Source: Oscillospiraceae bacterium (lineage in GTDB: Bacteria > Bacillota > Clostridia > Oscillospirales > Oscillospiraceae). Taken from it: 64,000 nt of DNA. Where the stretch lies: assembly GCA_017549125.1 (NCBI GenBank), contig JAFYVL010000034.1:54121-118120 (forward strand), read 5' to 3'. Below are positions 27,142 to 36,407 of this stretch, one piece after another. The translations under genes and the position numbers were made by a program. A model generated the notes under the pieces. It was not told where the DNA came from. It saw nothing but the letters and a program-made list of their open reading frames with translations, and ran no database searches. The stretch's first letter is position 1, and each line of letters begins with the position of its first letter.

Positions 27142-28626
27142 ATGAAACGAATCATTGCCTGTATTTTATCATGGATCCTGTTGCTTGGGATCGTGGGCTG
27201 TGCCAAGGAGAGTCCTTCTGCCCAGACACCCACCGAGACGGAGGAGATCCTGCTACCTGTGGTAGGGGATGGCTTCCGTGTGGGCTTTGGCAGAAGCAGC
27301 ATTACCCCCCAGGAGAATCTGCCTCTGGGCGGTTACGGTACATCCTCTACCCGTATTACGGAGGATGTTCTGGATGAGATCTATGTGGATTGCATCGCCC
27401 TGACCGACGAGAATAACGAGACCATGCTGTTAATGCTCACAGACTTGCAGCGTATTGAGGATTCTCTTATTGATATGCTCCGTCTGAGCGTGTACGAGGC
27501 CACAGGAATTGCCCAGGAGCGAATCATTATTTCCTGCTCCCACACCCACTCCATTCCCGACTTGACCCTGGGATCTCACGAGGGCATCGTCCGGTACATG
27601 TCGCTGCTGATGGAGCGGTTTGCAGAATCTGCGGTTACGGCGCTGAAGGACAGCGCCCCGGCAGAAATGTATGGCGGCACCATCCAGACCGATGCCATGT
27701 CCTTCGTCCGTCACTATTATCATGTGGACGAAGAGGGCAAGAAGCATTATTTCGGTGACAGCTTTGGCACATCGGTCATTGACGAGACCACCAACCATGT
27801 CTCCGAAGCCATGGAATCCATGCGCGTGGTAAAATTCACCCGTGAGGGCGCAAAGGATATTGTGCTTTGCAGCTTCCAGGCGCACCCCCACATGACCGGC
27901 GGCGCATCTGTGACAGATCTCAGCTCCGACTATGTAGGCCCTTTCCGGGAGGCTGTGGAATATGAGTTGGGCGTCCATTGCTCCTTCATTCAAGGCACCA
28001 GCGGCGATCTGAACGAGCGCAGCAGGCTGGATGCAGAGAACTTCTCTGCGGATAAGGATCATCGGGAATACGGCTACCGTCTGGCAAGCTTCTGCGTGGA
28101 TTGCGTGCAGAACAACATGACCAAAATGCAGACCGGTCCTATCCAGTTCAAGATCACCAACCTGACCGCCACCGTGGATCATTCCGAGGATTATAAGGTC
28201 ATGGAGGCCAATCTGGTCAGCCAATATTTCACCCAGACCGGTTCTCATGCCTCTACCAGAGAGTTTGCCGCCCAGTACAGCATCAGCTCCACCTTCCATG
28301 CCAGCGCCATCCGCGCCAAGGCAAAGCTGGGGCAGACCGAGGAAATTGAGCTTGCCAACTTCGCCATTGGCGATGCCATTGGCTTCTATGTGGCTCCCGG
28401 CGAGATCTTCGCCCAGAGCGGCATGGAAATGGAGGCAGCCTCTCCCTTTGAAATCACCATCGCTGTCTGTCTGGCAGACGGTGACTGGAAATATTTCCCC
28501 TACGGCCAGTGCGCCCAGTACGATTCCTATGAAAGCGACTACTGCCGATTCACCGAGGACACCATCGTGAAGATGATGGATGTGTGGAAGCAAGAATTAA
28601 ACACCATGTATGAGAATGCAAAATAA
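27142..28626 (+). CDS. Ceramidase-family (PF04734-like) lipoprotein
   Basis: A 494-residue predicted lipoprotein: AAAGGAG precedes the ATG at 27142, and the signal ends in a lipobox (LGIVGC, Cys about residue 20). The remainder matches the N-terminal domain of neutral/alkaline ceramidases: VGFGRSSITPQENLPLGGYG at its start, then LTDLQR, ISCSHTHSIPD, CSFQAHPHMTGG and FIQGTSGDLNERS, which supply the candidate zinc-binding His residues. Bacterial members of this family are mostly untested; a ceramide or other amide/ester may be the substrate. A paralog without signal follows 10 bases after the stop, and an AraC gene is divergent, suggesting inducible use of an external compound. Confidence 0.75.
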   Translation: MKRIIACILSWILLLGIVGCAKESPSAQTPTETEEILLPVVGDGFRVGFGRSSITPQENLPLGGYGTSSTRITEDVLDEIYVDCIALTDENNETMLLMLTDLQRIEDSLIDMLRLSVYEATGIAQERIIISCSHTHSIPDLTLGSHEGIVRYMSLLMERFAESAVTALKDSAPAEMYGGTIQTDAMSFVRHYYHVDEEGKKHYFGDSFGTSVIDETTNHVSEAMESMRVVKFTREGAKDIVLCSFQAHPHMTGGASVTDLSSDYVGPFREAVEYELGVHCSFIQGTSGDLNERSRLDAENFSADKDHREYGYRLASFCVDCVQNNMTKMQTGPIQFKITNLTATVDHSEDYKVMEANLVSQYFTQTGSHASTREFAAQYSISSTFHASAIRAKAKLGQTEEIELANFAIGDAIGFYVAPGEIFAQSGMEMEAASPFEITIAVCLADGDWKYFPYGQCAQYDSYESDYCRFTEDTIVKMMDVWKQELNTMYENAK

Positions 28627-28636
28627 GGAGAACCCC

Positions 28637-29983
28637 ATGTGCTACGAATTTAAGCTGGGCTATGCCCGTACCAATATTTCCCCGGAAGCACCTGTACCCC
28701 TCAGCGGCTACGGCACCAATGCCACCCGCATTTCCGAGCGGATCATGGATGAACTGTATGCATCCTGTCTGGCTATGACCGATGCCGAGGGAAACACCGC
28801 GTTGGTGTTCTCTCTGGATCTGCAGCGTCCCCAGGAGGAGGTTATCGCCGAGATCCGCTGTGCGGTCACCGAAGCTACTGGTATGGCAGGGGAGAAAATC
28901 CAGGTCTGCTCCACCCATACCCATTCTACCCCCGATCTGTATGCTACCTATGATCCCAATGTGGTGGCATACCGCAAGCTGCTGCAGGAACGATGCGCAG
29001 AAGCCGCTGTTCTGGCGCTGGCAGACCGCGCGAATGCCACCTTTGCCATCGGCTCCCAGGATACCCAGCGGCTGAACTTTGTGAAACATTACAAGCAGGC
29101 GAACGGCAGCTTTGTGGGCGATAACTTCGGCAATGCCAAGGCTTCTCCCATTACCGACCATGTGTCCCAGGCCTACGGCAAGATCCATGTGATCAAGGTC
29201 ACCCGTGAGGGGCGCAAGGATCTGATTATCGGTAACTTCCGCAGCCATCCCACCATGACCGGTGGCGGCGCTAAGAAGGAGGTTTCCTCCGACTTTGTAG
29301 GCCCTTACCGTGACAGCATGGAGCGCCAGAAGAACTGCGATTTCGTGTTCTTCCAGGGCGCATGCGGTAATATTAACCCCAAGAGCCGTATTGCCCACGA
29401 GAACATCACCCGTGACTACCGTGTGTACGGCGCATTGCTGGCAGAAGCCACCATTAAGATCCTGGACAATTCCATGACTCCGGTGGAGGCAGGCAAGCTG
29501 CAATGCCGCCAGATCAACTATGCAGGCAAGATCGACCACAGCCGTGACCATCAGCTGGCACAGGCACAGGAGGTCACCAAGTATTGGCGGGAGAGCGGCT
29601 ACGACCGGGCCGGTACTAAGGCGCTGTGCGACAAGTATGATTTTTCCAGCGTGTTCCATGCCATGGCTGTGTGTGGCAAGGCGGAGCTGGGCGAGACAGA
29701 GAATGTGGAGCTGGATGTGCTGACCATTGGTGATGCCATGGCCTTTGTGACCGCTCCCGGTGAACTGTGGGATTCCGTGTCCATGGTTATGGAGGATCGT
29801 TCTCCCTTCCCCATGTCCATGACTCTGGGCTATGCCAACGGCGACAGAAAGTATTTCCCCCACGGTGTGGGCTATACTTACCGCTCCTATGAAAGTGACT
29901 ATGCCCGTCTGGCTATGGGCACTTCCGATGAAATCATCGACTTGTGGGTGCAGACCCTGAAGGAGTTTTATAAAAATAGCTGA
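28637..29983 (+). CDS. Ceramidase-family paralog without signal peptide
   Basis: A 448-residue paralog of the preceding lipoprotein. Landmarks occur in the same order: LGYARTNISPEAPVPLSGYG, LDLQRPQ, VCSTHTHSTPD, NFRSHPTMTGGG and FFQGACGNINPKSR, then YESDYARLAMGTSDEI at the end. It lacks a signal peptide, so it should be cytoplasmic. The ATG at 28637 has AAGGAG upstream. The tandem outside/inside pair suggests two steps or two sites for one class of substrate. Function by family only; true ceramidase activity is not shown by the sequence. Confidence 0.75.
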   Translation: MCYEFKLGYARTNISPEAPVPLSGYGTNATRISERIMDELYASCLAMTDAEGNTALVFSLDLQRPQEEVIAEIRCAVTEATGMAGEKIQVCSTHTHSTPDLYATYDPNVVAYRKLLQERCAEAAVLALADRANATFAIGSQDTQRLNFVKHYKQANGSFVGDNFGNAKASPITDHVSQAYGKIHVIKVTREGRKDLIIGNFRSHPTMTGGGAKKEVSSDFVGPYRDSMERQKNCDFVFFQGACGNINPKSRIAHENITRDYRVYGALLAEATIKILDNSMTPVEAGKLQCRQINYAGKIDHSRDHQLAQAQEVTKYWRESGYDRAGTKALCDKYDFSSVFHAMAVCGKAELGETENVELDVLTIGDAMAFVTAPGELWDSVSMVMEDRSPFPMSMTLGYANGDRKYFPHGVGYTYRSYESDYARLAMGTSDEIIDLWVQTLKEFYKNS

Positions 29984-30003
29984 TCTTCAAAGAGGTGAAT
30001 ACG

Positions 30004-33000
30004 ATGAAAACACAGCGATGGCGGCTGAAAAGCCTCTTGCTGCTGGTACTGGCGGTGCTGACCGCCCTGGGGCTCATGGGCTGTAAAGACCAAAGCGCCA
30101 GCCCCCAAAAAGCCGATACCAAAACGGACACCCTATACTGGAATGTGGAGAAATATACCTATTCCACCATCGGGCAGACCCGTTTCCCCCGAGAGGATTA
30201 TTACTATGTCCGTTTTCTGGTGGACGGGGAGCAGGTAGATATTCCTGTTGCCGATGAAGCCCTGGTCAAGTACATAGACACCATGGAGGTTATGGGTCTG
30301 CGTATGAACAAGGAGGGCGTGGTAGAGGAAGTCCTCACACCCCAGCAGATGGGCTATACCATCGTGGCAGAGGATGACTATGTCCAGAGCGTGGATGGCC
30401 TCACCATCCAATGCAACACCACCGGCGCAGGTACAGGTCTGCCCAAGACCCTGACTCTGACCGATACCGCCCCTATCTATCTGGTGGACGAAGGCGGCAG
30501 CCTGCTTTGCGGTATGCCCGGCACCCTGCAAAAGGGCAGTAAGATCCTGGCGCTGGCAGATGAAAGCGGCAAGGTGTGCTGCCTGTATACCATGGATCCC
30601 TTCCAGGTGGGCGATGTGTATTGGAACACCGAGCGGCTTTACAATACCACCACCAAGCAAACCACCCGTGAACTGGATTCTCTGGGTCGCTTTGCCTATA
30701 CCTTCAGCCTCAATGGCGAGCATGTGCAGCTGTACACCCGGGATCTGGCGGTAGCCAATGCCATTGATGCAATAGCTGCCAAGTGCATGGGTCTGGAATT
30801 TTCCGAGGACGGCATGATCACCGGTGTGCGCACCACAGCCAATGTGACCGGCGGTAAATCCTGGGGCAGCTGGTTCCATATTTTGAATATTGAGGGCAAT
30901 CTGATCTCCGGCAAGAAGTATTCCGGCACCAATAAGGGCGCCCAGAGCCGGGGTCGTTTGGCAGAGGATTGCAAGGTCTATGATGTGAGCGGCAAGGGCG
31001 CCTATATTGGCGAGCCCACCCAACTGCAGCTGTATGACCAGGTTCACGGTCTGCGTAATGAGTTTGGTGAGATCTGCGTGTTGTTCGTGGTAGGCAGAAA
31101 CTACCAGGCGGATATCTACTACAATGTGGAGCGCCAGTATGATTCTGCCAACAAGGTCACCAAGCGTGTACCTGCCGCGGACGGCTATTACTACATCCCT
31201 CTGGCCAAAGACGGTCAGCATGTGACCCTGAAGACCAAGGACAAGGAAATCGTCACTTCCATGGATGCCACCGCCGTTCGCTGCTTTGGCTTGCAGGTGG
31301 AAAACGGCGAGATTCTGAAATTCTATACCGCCAGCAGCGTATGGGGCGGCAGACAGTTCTGCAGCTATGATATCGTCACCTCCATTTCTCCTAATGGCAC
31401 CATTACCGCCAAGGAAATGGAAGTGGAAAAGCATGGAGAAAAGACCTATACAGGCAAAATGTCCGATGGCTGCGGTGTGTATAACGTATCCAGTTCCGCT
31501 GCCTGTGTCGGTGAAAAGACCACCTTGCAGGTAGGCGACAAGATCCATGCCCTGAAGGATCTGGAGGGCAATGTGACCCATATTTTTGTGGTAACGCCTT
31601 CCTACCATGTGCCCATTTACTGGAATGTGGATCGTCAGTACGATGCAGATGCCAAGACCACCAAGCGCACCCCCAATGCCCAGGGCTATTACGAGATCAC
31701 CCTGGCGGTGGACGGTGAGCAGAAGGTGTTCAAGACCAAGGATCGTGATCTGATCACCCAGATCGATGCGGTGACGACCAAGTGCTTCGGTCTGGTCACC
31801 AATGGCAATATCATTACCAAAATGTACCGCAGCGCCCATGTGGCTGGCGGCATCCAGTTCTGCAGCTGGGATGCGGTCACCGCCATCAACGGCAAGCGTG
31901 TTACCGCCAGGGAGGCGGAGGACGGCAAGCTGTATATTGGCAACATGACCCCCAATACCAAGGTCTATGATGTGACCGGAAAGGGCGCATCTGTGGGCAT
32001 AAAGACCACTCTGCGTGTGGGCGACAAGATCCACGCGTTGAAGGACTATAACGACAACCTGACCTATGTGTTCGTGGTGAGCAGAACTTATAACGGGCCT
32101 GTTTACTGGAATGTGGAGCGTCAGTACGATGCAGATACCGAGACCACCAAGCGCATCCCCAATGCCAGGGGCTATTATGAGATCTTTCTGGCGGTGGACG
32201 GTCAGCAAAAGATCTATCGCACCAAGAATCTGGCGCTGATCAACGAGATCGACGCGGTGACCACCAGCTGCTTTGGTCTGGATGTTGAGGGTGACATGAT
32301 CCTCAAGCTGCATAAAACCTCCCTGTCCGTGGGTGGTGCCCAGTTCTGCAGCTGGGACTATGTGACCGCCATCAGCGGCAATCGCATCACAGCTGAAGAG
32401 CCCGACCACAGCAAGACCTACACAGGCAAGCTGACCGCCAATACCAAGATCTTCGATGTAAGCGGTGTGGGCGAGTTTATCGGTGTGAAGACCACCCTGG
32501 CGGTGGGCGACCGAATCCATGCGTTGAAGGATAAGAACGACAACCTGACCTATGTGTTCGTGGTGACCCGCGCCATCAAGAGCCCCATATACTGGAATGT
32601 GGATCGTCAGTACGATTCTGATAATCAGGCCACTAAGCGTGTTCCCAACCAGGAAGGCTATTATGAGGTGGTGCTGGCGGTAAACGGTCAGCAGAATACC
32701 TACCGCACCCAGGATCTGAATATCATCAATGCCATCGATGCCACAGCTACCAAGTGCTTCGGCTTGCAGGTCAGCGGTGATATGATTACCAAGTTCTACA
32801 AGACCTCCTCTGTGGATGGCGGTGTCCAGTTCTGCAGCTGGGATACGGTGACCTCCATCACCGGCAATATGGTGATCGCTGAGGAATCCGACGGCAGCCA
32901 GACCTACACAGGCAAGCTCACCGAAAACACCCAGGTCTATAATGTGACCGGCAACGGCGCATTTGTGGGTGAAAAGACCACCCTGGAGGTGGGCGATAAG

Positions 33001-35631
33001 ATCCATGCCCTGAAATTCACCAACGGAGACTTGAATGTGATCTTCGTGGTGGATCGTAAGGAAAAGATCACCCAAGAAACCGCATACTGCCAGCTGTGTG
33101 AACAGGATGTCACCTGGTACAGCTGGGATGGTACAGCCACCTTCGAGCATGAAAAGCATTACTTCTTAAAGCGTGATGTGAACGTCAGCAAGACAGCCTA
33201 CATTGGCGCGGAGGATAACACCCAAATGGAAGTAACTCTGGATCTGCGTGGCTATGACATTACTGCCACAGCCCGTGTGTTCCGTGTGTATGGTATTTTC
33301 AACCTGCTGGGTGAGGGTACTATTTACGCAAACGCTACCGGACAGGCAGCCGGCTTCTATGTATACGATGCCGCTACCTTCAATATGTACGGTGGCAGCT
33401 TTGTAGGTGGTGAGAATGCCAATAGCCAGTGCGGTCTTGGCGCTTTGGGCTTGAAGGCCGGCTCCCAGGCAACCTTCAACCTCTATGGGGGTCATCTGTT
33501 GGGCGGCAATACCTTGAAGGATGGCGGCAATCTGACCATGTACCATTCCTCTGTATTCAATATGTATGGTGGTACGCTGGCAGAGGGTCGTACCCTTGGC
33601 GCAGGCGGCAATATCCATGCCGGTGCCGAGGCGAAAATCAACCTCTACGGCGGCAGCATCCTTGGTGGTACTGCAGCCACAGGCAACGGCATCTACGGTG
33701 GAAAGATCTCCGTTTATAACGGTGCCGCTGTGGTGGTGGATGCTATCTACCTGAATGCACCGCTTACGGTGCCGGAATCCTTGACCGAGGGTTCTCAGAT
33801 CACAGTTACCTTGGCAGCCGGACATGGCGATATCACCTACGAGACTCCGGAAGCCAACCAACGCTGCATTTTCGCAACCAACGGAGAAGTGGTCTGGAAG
33901 AACGGCAAGCTGATGGTCATGGCGCAGCCTGACAAGGTGGCTTACTGTGCCCATTGCCAAAAGAATGCGGCGTGGTTCATTTGGGACGGCCGATATACAT
34001 TGGAAGACGGTATGCACTATTATCTGGCAGAGCCTGTGACTCTGGAGGCCACAGCCTACATCGGTTCTGCTGACAATACACAGGTAAGCGTTTGTCTGGA
34101 TCTGAACGGCAATAACATGGATGCAACCATGCGCCTGTTCCGTATTTACGGCAATCTGAACTTGATGGATAGCGTGGGCAGCGCTGTGATCACCGGCAAT
34201 ACTGCCGGACAGGCATCTGTGTTCTATGTGTATCAAAATGCGGTGTTCAACCTTTACGGTGGTACGCTGACCGCACAGAAAACGGTGACTTCTGACAGCG
34301 GTGCGGGCATCGGTGGTATCGACAAGGGTACTATGAATATGTATGGCGGTACGATCACCGGCGGTGTAGCCCAGAAGAGCGGCGGCAACTTGAACCTGTA
34401 TAATACCGGCGTCCTGAATCTCTATGGCGGCACCATCCAGAATGGTACATCCCTGGAGGCCAGCGGCGGCAATATCCAGCTGAGTGCCAATGCCAAGCTG
34501 AATCTCTATGGCGGCAGCATCCTGGGCGGCAGCGCGGCAAACCTTGGCAGCGGCATCAATGCCAACGGCAAGGTGACCCTGTATGGTGACAGCGTGATCA
34601 CCGTGGAGGGACTCTACCTGCCCAGCAACAAGACTCTGGCGCTGGAGGGCATCCTGGCAGAGGGCTCTTCCATAGAACTCTCTCTGGAGAAGCTGACCGG
34701 TGCGTTCACCGACCAGACCCAGAAGGAAAATGCAGATTTCTTCCACAATGCCGATTATGCGGTGGCCTATTCCGGCTCCAAGCTGCATCTGGAAGTCCCG
34801 GAGATCCCTCCGGAAGATCCCAATGCCCATTGGCATTGCATCTGCGGCGGTCTGGGAGAAACAGGTGATCATGCCAAGTGCGCCAAGGTGGTCTGGACCC
34901 CCTGGCCTGGTGTGGATCAGCTGGTGCTGGATGGCTCTGTGTATTATTATCTGGAAGAGAATATTACCGTGGATAAAGCTATCAAGCTGGAGGAAGGCCA
35001 GGTTCTGAATCTGTGTCTGAACGGTTGCAGCATCACCACAGAGCAGAAGATCTATATCTTCGATATCAGCGGTGGCCTCAATATCTGCGACCATGAGGAG
35101 CGGAAAGGCGCTGTGACCAACCTGTACACGGGTACTAGCCACTCCATGGCATTCTATCTCCGTGGCAGTAGCGCAGGAAGCTGGTTTAACATGTTCGGCG
35201 GTACCTACAGCGCACCCAATGGCAAGACAACAGGTACCGGCGCGGCCGTTGCCCGTGTGGGTACAAGCGCTGGTATGGCAATCTTCAAGATGTATGGCGG
35301 TTGCATTACAGGCGGCCAGGCGGCCAGTGCAAATGTGGCAGGCAACCTGGTGCTGGAGCAGGGAAGTGTCACCTATCTGTACGGTGGCAGCATCACGAAC
35401 GGCAGTAATACCAAGGGTGCTGGTAATGTGATTGTGAAGAATGGCGCACAGATGAACATTGACGGCGGCACGGTATCCGGTGGCGTTGGTGTCAACGGTG
35501 AAAATATCTGCGTTAAAAGTGGATGCTTGCTGGCAGTAGTCAGCGGTGCAGTGACCGCGGGCAGTATCTATGCCGAAGGTTCAGTCACCGTCCATGACGG
35601 CGCAATCGTGGATTCCGTAATCAAACCTTAA
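30004..35631 (+). CDS. Large lipoprotein with six tandem modules and beta-helix-like repeats
   Basis: A 1,875-residue predicted lipoprotein (lipobox LMGC, about residue 24-27). The ATG at 30004 follows AGAGGTG. Six tandem modules of about 155-165 residues cover about 43-1020; the later ones begin YWNVxRQYD and contain CFGL, QFCSWD, TYTGK and VGDKIHALK. The first is the most diverged. Three further blocks (about 1020-1320, 1315-1590, 1590-1875) each start with a Cys-pair segment and contain many NxYGG repeats (FNMYGG, LNLYGG), typical of a right-handed beta-helix. No catalytic motif is recognised. It follows the ceramidase-family genes by 20 bases and probably shares their transcript; binding or adhesion at the cell surface is a reasonable guess. 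Confidence 0.8.
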   Translation: MKTQRWRLKSLLLLVLAVLTALGLMGCKDQSASPQKADTKTDTLYWNVEKYTYSTIGQTRFPREDYYYVRFLVDGEQVDIPVADEALVKYIDTMEVMGLRMNKEGVVEEVLTPQQMGYTIVAEDDYVQSVDGLTIQCNTTGAGTGLPKTLTLTDTAPIYLVDEGGSLLCGMPGTLQKGSKILALADESGKVCCLYTMDPFQVGDVYWNTERLYNTTTKQTTRELDSLGRFAYTFSLNGEHVQLYTRDLAVANAIDAIAAKCMGLEFSEDGMITGVRTTANVTGGKSWGSWFHILNIEGNLISGKKYSGTNKGAQSRGRLAEDCKVYDVSGKGAYIGEPTQLQLYDQVHGLRNEFGEICVLFVVGRNYQADIYYNVERQYDSANKVTKRVPAADGYYYIPLAKDGQHVTLKTKDKEIVTSMDATAVRCFGLQVENGEILKFYTASSVWGGRQFCSYDIVTSISPNGTITAKEMEVEKHGEKTYTGKMSDGCGVYNVSSSAACVGEKTTLQVGDKIHALKDLEGNVTHIFVVTPSYHVPIYWNVDRQYDADAKTTKRTPNAQGYYEITLAVDGEQKVFKTKDRDLITQIDAVTTKCFGLVTNGNIITKMYRSAHVAGGIQFCSWDAVTAINGKRVTAREAEDGKLYIGNMTPNTKVYDVTGKGASVGIKTTLRVGDKIHALKDYNDNLTYVFVVSRTYNGPVYWNVERQYDADTETTKRIPNARGYYEIFLAVDGQQKIYRTKNLALINEIDAVTTSCFGLDVEGDMILKLHKTSLSVGGAQFCSWDYVTAISGNRITAEEPDHSKTYTGKLTANTKIFDVSGVGEFIGVKTTLAVGDRIHALKDKNDNLTYVFVVTRAIKSPIYWNVDRQYDSDNQATKRVPNQEGYYEVVLAVNGQQNTYRTQDLNIINAIDATATKCFGLQVSGDMITKFYKTSSVDGGVQFCSWDTVTSITGNMVIAEESDGSQTYTGKLTENTQVYNVTGNGAFVGEKTTLEVGDKIHALKFTNGDLNVIFVVDRKEKITQETAYCQLCEQDVTWYSWDGTATFEHEKHYFLKRDVNVSKTAYIGAEDNTQMEVTLDLRGYDITATARVFRVYGIFNLLGEGTIYANATGQAAGFYVYDAATFNMYGGSFVGGENANSQCGLGALGLKAGSQATFNLYGGHLLGGNTLKDGGNLTMYHSSVFNMYGGTLAEGRTLGAGGNIHAGAEAKINLYGGSILGGTAATGNGIYGGKISVYNGAAVVVDAIYLNAPLTVPESLTEGSQITVTLAAGHGDITYETPEANQRCIFATNGEVVWKNGKLMVMAQPDKVAYCAHCQKNAAWFIWDGRYTLEDGMHYYLAEPVTLEATAYIGSADNTQVSVCLDLNGNNMDATMRLFRIYGNLNLMDSVGSAVITGNTAGQASVFYVYQNAVFNLYGGTLTAQKTVTSDSGAGIGGIDKGTMNMYGGTITGGVAQKSGGNLNLYNTGVLNLYGGTIQNGTSLEASGGNIQLSANAKLNLYGGSILGGSAANLGSGINANGKVTLYGDSVITVEGLYLPSNKTLALEGILAEGSSIELSLEKLTGAFTDQTQKENADFFHNADYAVAYSGSKLHLEVPEIPPEDPNAHWHCICGGLGETGDHAKCAKVVWTPWPGVDQLVLDGSVYYYLEENITVDKAIKLEEGQVLNLCLNGCSITTEQKIYIFDISGGLNICDHEERKGAVTNLYTGTSHSMAFYLRGSSAGSWFNMFGGTYSAPNGKTTGTGAAVARVGTSAGMAIFKMYGGCITGGQAASANVAGNLVLEQGSVTYLYGGSITNGSNTKGAGNVIVKNGAQMNIDGGTVSGGVGVNGENICVKSGCLLAVVSGAVTAGSIYAEGSVTVHDGAIVDSVIKP

Positions 35632-35632
35632 T

Positions 35633-35665
35633 AAAAATGCGGCTGGTTTTTCCAGCCGCATTTTT
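35633..35665. terminator. Bidirectional terminator after the large lipoprotein
   Basis: A 14-bp inverted repeat, 35633-35646 with 35652-35665, flanked by A and T runs, immediately after the stop at 35631. Confidence 0.92.
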
Positions 35666-35674
35666 GCGTGTAAG

Positions 35675-35703
35675 AAAAGCGGCTGGAAATTCCAGCCGCT
35701 TTT
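35675..35703. terminator. Second terminator hairpin, for the convergent YjbQ gene
   Basis: A 14-bp inverted repeat, 35675-35688 with 35690-35703, whose stem core AGCGGCTGG resembles the neighbouring terminator; ends in TTTT on either strand. The two hairpins look like a duplicated pair. Confidence 0.85.
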
Positions 35704-35721
35704 ATAGATGTAGGAAAGAGA

Positions 35722-36342
35722 TTATCTCTTCTTCCACTCGTCGTACTGCTCCATGTAAGCCTTGTCCTCAGCGGTGAACTTACGCAGAGTGTTGACGACC
35801 TGACCGTCATTGTACTTACGATCGCCGACTTCCTCTTCGGTGCCGATGATGGTAATGTTGCACTGACGACGACGGGCACGCACATGGTCCCAGTCGATGA
35901 AGTAGATGTGAGCAAACTCGCCGCCATCCAGCTTGCCGTCCTTAATAGTCATAGTCTCGCTGCGGCCGAAGAATACGGAACGCAGGTGGCCGTCGGTGTT
36001 CATGGAGGTGAAGTTACCGGGCTCGTTCACGTAACGACCGAACTGTGCATGCACAGGGCCGGGATGACGGTAGTCACCCTCGTTAGTGTAGTCGGGGATC
36101 ATCTTGCGCATGATGTCCAGCAGGTCATGCTGCAGGTACTCCAGATCGAAGGTGTCGAAATCGTGGGAGCACTCCTGAACCATGACGGAGCAGGTGGTGT
36201 GGTGGGAAACGATGGCAACAGTACCATTCTTGATGCCGGACTCTTCAACGATCTTCATCACATCGGTGGAGATGTCGTGGAAGGTGGGGATCCAGCCACG
36301 GGACTGCAGCTCGATCTCTTTCTGAACGATCTTCATGTTCAT
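35722..36342 (-). CDS. YjbQ/UPF0047 family protein
   Basis: A 206-residue protein of the YjbQ family, sometimes annotated secondary thiamine-phosphate synthase. The hallmark VSHHTTCSVMVQE, then DYRHPGPVHAQFGR and the trailing GEFAHIYFIDWDHVRARRR are visible; typical YjbQ proteins are about 140 residues, so this one is longer, with insertions after the first His motif. The start ending at 36342 has AGGAGG nine bases upstream. It lies 65 bases after the frameshifted TIM-family gene on the same strand and may be co-transcribed with it. The physiological role of the family is not settled. Confidence 0.8.
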   Translation of the reverse strand: MNMKIVQKEIELQSRGWIPTFHDISTDVMKIVEESGIKNGTVAIVSHHTTCSVMVQECSHDFDTFDLEYLQHDLLDIMRKMIPDYTNEGDYRHPGPVHAQFGRYVNEPGNFTSMNTDGHLRSVFFGRSETMTIKDGKLDGGEFAHIYFIDWDHVRARRRQCNITIIGTEEEVGDRKYNDGQVVNTLRKFTAEDKAYMEQYDEWKKR

Positions 36343-36407
36343 TGGACTATTCCTCCTAAAAATGTTTGTTATTGTAGGGGACGATGACCACATCGCCCAG
36401 GGAATTC

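Noticed and set aside
30133-33060. Regularly spaced repeats as a CRISPR array
   Set aside because: The repeats are about 490 bases long, in frame and coding; no short identical direct repeats with unique spacers exist anywhere in the window.
30133-33159. Minus-strand open frame of about 1,000 codons opposite the repeat lipoprotein
   Set aside because: It only reflects the tandem repeats of the true gene read backwards; composition is unlike a protein and no start signal is present.
36374-36402. Another family 1 palindromic repeat between YjbQ and the TIM-family gene
   Set aside because: It begins GTAGGGGA, but the second half does not match; at best a degenerate copy.
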